Assembly (NCBI GenBank): GCA_017436705.1
Contig: JAFSCP010000009.1
Location: 1-43,928, forward strand
From: Bacillota bacterium
GTDB taxonomy: Bacteria; Bacillota; Clostridia; Peptostreptococcales; Anaerovoracaceae
Reading direction: 5' to 3'
Length of the DNA: 43,928 nucleotides
Shown: positions 42,031 through 43,928 of the stretch, in pieces
How positions within the stretch are numbered: position 1 is the first letter of the stretch
How the letters are laid out: the number at the start of each line of letters is the position of its first letter
Notes under the pieces: generated by a model
What the model was told of the DNA's origin: nothing
The model's input: only the letters and a program-made list of their open reading frames with translations
Database searches by the model: none
Program-made: the position numbers and the translations under genes

Positions 42031-43485
42031 TTAATAGATGTTCTTAATCCCGTACCGGGCGATTTTTCTTGTGAGGGTTGATTTATCAATCTGCAGGGCA
42101 TTTGCAAGTTCCTGAGTTGAGGAGTAGTTGCCCATGACTTTTTCGATGTACTTCTTTTCGTAATCTCCTACGATGTCCTTAAGTGACTTGCCGGAAGGGT
42201 CAAGAGGCATTTCTTCGATGAGGTAAGGTTCCAGGTGAGCCGCCGTAATGAAAATTGCATCGGTGGAAAGGTAAACTCTTTCCATAAGGTTTTCAAGCTG
42301 GCGGACATTGCCGGGCCAGGTGTAGCCGCTGAGTACAGGCCCGCAGGTGTAGTTGATGTGTTTGTACTTGTGGTACTTGTCATTGAGCTTGTCAATGAAA
42401 TGACCGGCAAGGGGCATAATATCCGCAACTCTTTCGCGGAGTGGCGGGATGTCAAGTGGAATTACGTTCAGCCTGTAGTAAAGGTCCTGTCTGAAGCGGC
42501 CTTCTGCAACGGCTCTGGTCAGGTTGGCATTGGTCGCTGCAATGAGGCGGACATCAACTTTTATACTTTTGGTTCCGCCAACTCTGATGATTTCACCTTC
42601 CTGAAGTACCCTCAGCAGTTTAGGCTGAAGGTGAAGGGGAAGAGTATCGATTTCATCCAGCAGCAGCGTTCCCTGATCGGCAAGTTCAAAGAAACCGATT
42701 TTACCTTTGGAACTTGCACCTGTGAAAGAACCTTTTTCGTAGCCGAAAAGCTCTGATTCCAGCAGGTTTTCCGGCAGGGCGGAGCAGTTGAGTTTGATGA
42801 AAGGTTTGTCACTTCGTGAACTGTTTTTATATATAAATTTAGCCATTACTTCCTTACCAACACCGGATTCTCCAAGAAGGAGGATTGTGGCATCTGTGGC
42901 AGCTACCTTGGCAGCACCGGTAAGAAGTTTTTTCATGGCAGGGCTTTCTGCGATAATTTCGTCAGCAGCGGCCATTTCCTTGTTTCGGAAATATTCCAGC
43001 TCGCTTCTGTATTTTTCGTTCAGTTCAATTTCCTTTTCGATTGTAGATTTAATATCGATAAGTTCATTTAAAACCTGATCTGTTTCGATAACGCGGACAA
43101 CTCTGTCCCCGTCAAGCTGGGGAAGTGCACTGGCAATAGCATGATTCTTGCTTGCACGTATAATTGTATTAGGCTTTTTTGTTTCAAAAACCGGAAGAGT
43201 AACAATTTCTTCAGCAGGGAAAACACCCATTTTCACAAGATCGGTCAGTGGTTTGCCGATAACAAAGTCTGGATCTGTGGAAAGCTTTTCGCGGGCATTC
43301 TTATTGATAAAAACAATACTCTTTGTGTCATCTACAATATAAATACCTGCATCAATACAGTCGAGTATCCCCTGAAGTTCTTTGCAGAAGGCCTGGAACA
43401 GGATCTCGTCAGGTGTTTCGCTGAGCTGTGTTTTATATGGCTCGGGCAGATTATTAAGTTGCTCTTTGATGTCATAAATAAACAT
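42031..43485 (-). CDS. Sigma-54-dependent transcriptional activator (PAS, AAA+, HTH)
   Basis: A 484-residue enhancer-binding protein. Residues about 35-145 form a PAS-like sensor (ILDCIDAGIYIVDDTKSIVFINKNAREKL), followed by a short coiled coil. The AAA+ domain covers about 175-410: Walker A GESGVGKE, GSFTGA (the sigma-54 contact loop, normally GAFTGA), Walker B LLLDEID, and the arginine finger region RFRQDLYYRLNV. The C-terminal Fis-like HTH is STQELANALQIDKSTLTRKI. The start at 43485 (ATG) is favoured since AAGAAGG lies seven bases before it; a GTG two codons earlier is too close. It follows a YfcC-family carrier gene on the same strand, whose operon it may control. Confidence 0.93.
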   Translation of the reverse strand: MFIYDIKEQLNNLPEPYKTQLSETPDEILFQAFCKELQGILDCIDAGIYIVDDTKSIVFINKNAREKLSTDPDFVIGKPLTDLVKMGVFPAEEIVTLPVFETKKPNTIIRASKNHAIASALPQLDGDRVVRVIETDQVLNELIDIKSTIEKEIELNEKYRSELEYFRNKEMAAADEIIAESPAMKKLLTGAAKVAATDATILLLGESGVGKEVMAKFIYKNSSRSDKPFIKLNCSALPENLLESELFGYEKGSFTGASSKGKIGFFELADQGTLLLDEIDTLPLHLQPKLLRVLQEGEIIRVGGTKSIKVDVRLIAATNANLTRAVAEGRFRQDLYYRLNVIPLDIPPLRERVADIMPLAGHFIDKLNDKYHKYKHINYTCGPVLSGYTWPGNVRQLENLMERVYLSTDAIFITAAHLEPYLIEEMPLDPSGKSLKDIVGDYEKKYIEKVMGNYSSTQELANALQIDKSTLTRKIARYGIKNIY

Positions 43486-43522
43486 GTTCACGCCTTCTTT
43501 CTTTAATGTAGCTGATTACAAT

Positions 43523-43551
43523 ATTATACCTTTTATGTAACTGATTTTCAA
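43523..43551 (-). promoter_or_regulatory. Sigma-70-type promoter of the sigma-54 activator
   Basis: On the minus strand TTGAAA (43551-43546), 17-bp spacer, TATAAT (43528-43523). The transcript starts about 30 bases before the start codon. Confidence 0.85.
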
Positions 43552-43559
43552 TAGGATAA

Positions 43560-43587
43560 GTCCCCGGGCAGAAAGTCTGCCGGGGAC
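43560..43587. terminator. Hairpin after the YfcC-family gene
   Basis: GTCCCCGGGCAGA pairs with TCTGCCGGGGAC with one bulged base. There is no T run at either immediate side, so termination strength is uncertain. Confidence 0.55.
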
Positions 43588-43645
43588 GTACCCGTTTGGA
43601 TTGGTTTGGTTTTTTTATTAGAATACAGAGATTAATTTGGTGTTT

Positions 43646-43928
43646 TTACTGATATCCGATAACTACGGAAACCATAGTCATTGCAATAACAACCAGGTAC
43701 ATTACAAGGATGATCTTCAGTACGAATTTAAGCCATTTTTCGTATGGAATACCTGCGATGGACAGGGATGCCATCAGTACGCCGGAAGATGGCCATAAGG
43801 AGTTGGATAAACCATCACCATACTGGTATGCAAGTACTGCTGTCTGTCTTGATACGTCCAGTGCGTCTGCAAGTACTGCCATGATTGGCATTGTTGCTGC
43901 TGCCTGACCTGATCCGGAGTTGATTGGA
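43646..43928 (-). CDS. YfcC-family carrier, C-terminal end (runs off the window)
   Basis: The C-terminal 93 codons of an integral membrane carrier; the frame stays open to the window edge, where it reads INSGSGQAAATMPIMAVLADAL. This with RQTAVLAYQYGDGLSNSLWPSSGVLMASL and IPYEKWLKFV matches the YfcC/DcuC-related family (putative basic amino acid or C4-dicarboxylate carriers). An internal ATG at 43891 is not the start. The gene lies directly upstream of the sigma-54 activator on the same strand. Confidence 0.85.
   Translation of the reverse strand, partial: PINSGSGQAAATMPIMAVLADALDVSRQTAVLAYQYGDGLSNSLWPSSGVLMASLSIAGIPYEKWLKFVLKIILVMYLVVIAMTMVSVVIGYQ

Overview
The window looks like a chromosomal segment of a low-to-mid G+C anaerobic member of the Bacillota, class Clostridia. 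The evidence is a PolC-type replicative polymerase, the order frr-uppS-cdsA-dxr-rseP-ispG-polC, a folate-dependent one-carbon operon headed by formate-THF ligase, strong AGGAGG ribosome binding sites, and a Tn916-type Xis/Int pair. The genus cannot be fixed from the sequence alone.

Layout. (1) 1-5.3 kb is the integrase end of a mobile element. It holds a 5'-truncated NACHT-type NTPase, a transglutaminase-like protein, an unexplained G+C-rich non-coding block, xis and a tyrosine integrase, followed by repeats that may be arm sites. (2) 5.4-7.3 kb is a self-inhibited Fic protein with a striking palindromic operator, then a DUF5714-like Cys-rich protein. (3) 7.4-12.1 kb is the C1/folate operon fhs-fchA-folD-FNT channel, then a tetrahydrofolate riboswitch and folT. 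(4) 12.2-19.5 kb holds transport and housekeeping genes: an ArsB/NhaD-family carrier, SstT, MATE, RidA, an ABC exporter and an AIM24/TIGR00266 protein. (5) 19.6-21.4 kb is an XRE/ImmA-like protease/PIN nuclease module. (6) 21.4-29.9 kb is the most unusual part. A small divergent XRE repressor faces a seven-gene operon: a Zn-ribbon Ser/Thr kinase with an LRR ectodomain, a Zn-ribbon FHA protein, a PP2C phosphatase, a secreted trypsin-like protease fused through the membrane to FHA, a second PP2C, a vWA protein fused through the membrane to FHA, and a HEPN protein with an intact RNase motif. One repressor operator lies exactly between the -35 and -10 of the operon promoter and a second copy lies nearby. 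(7) 30.0-40.2 kb is pyrH-frr-uppS-cdsA-dxr-rseP-ispG-polC. This PolC has lost the DEDDh proofreading exonuclease that normally interrupts its PHP domain. (8) 40.2-43.9 kb holds a four-unit, strictly periodic hairpin array beside a PD-(D/E)XK nuclease gene, a CarD-family regulator with a structured leader, a sigma-54 activator and the end of a YfcC-family carrier.

How the parts fit. Region 3 is a coherent pathway that takes formate to methylene-THF and imports folate under THF control. Region 6 reads as one trans-membrane phospho-signalling system: kinase against two phosphatases, three FHA readers, two outward-facing domains (protease and vWA), and a HEPN RNase as a possible output. It resembles TerY-P-type vWA/PP2C/kinase triads, but I know of no described system with this gene set, so it is my main candidate for something new. 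The hairpin array with the adjacent nuclease and the exonuclease-less PolC are the next most interesting items.
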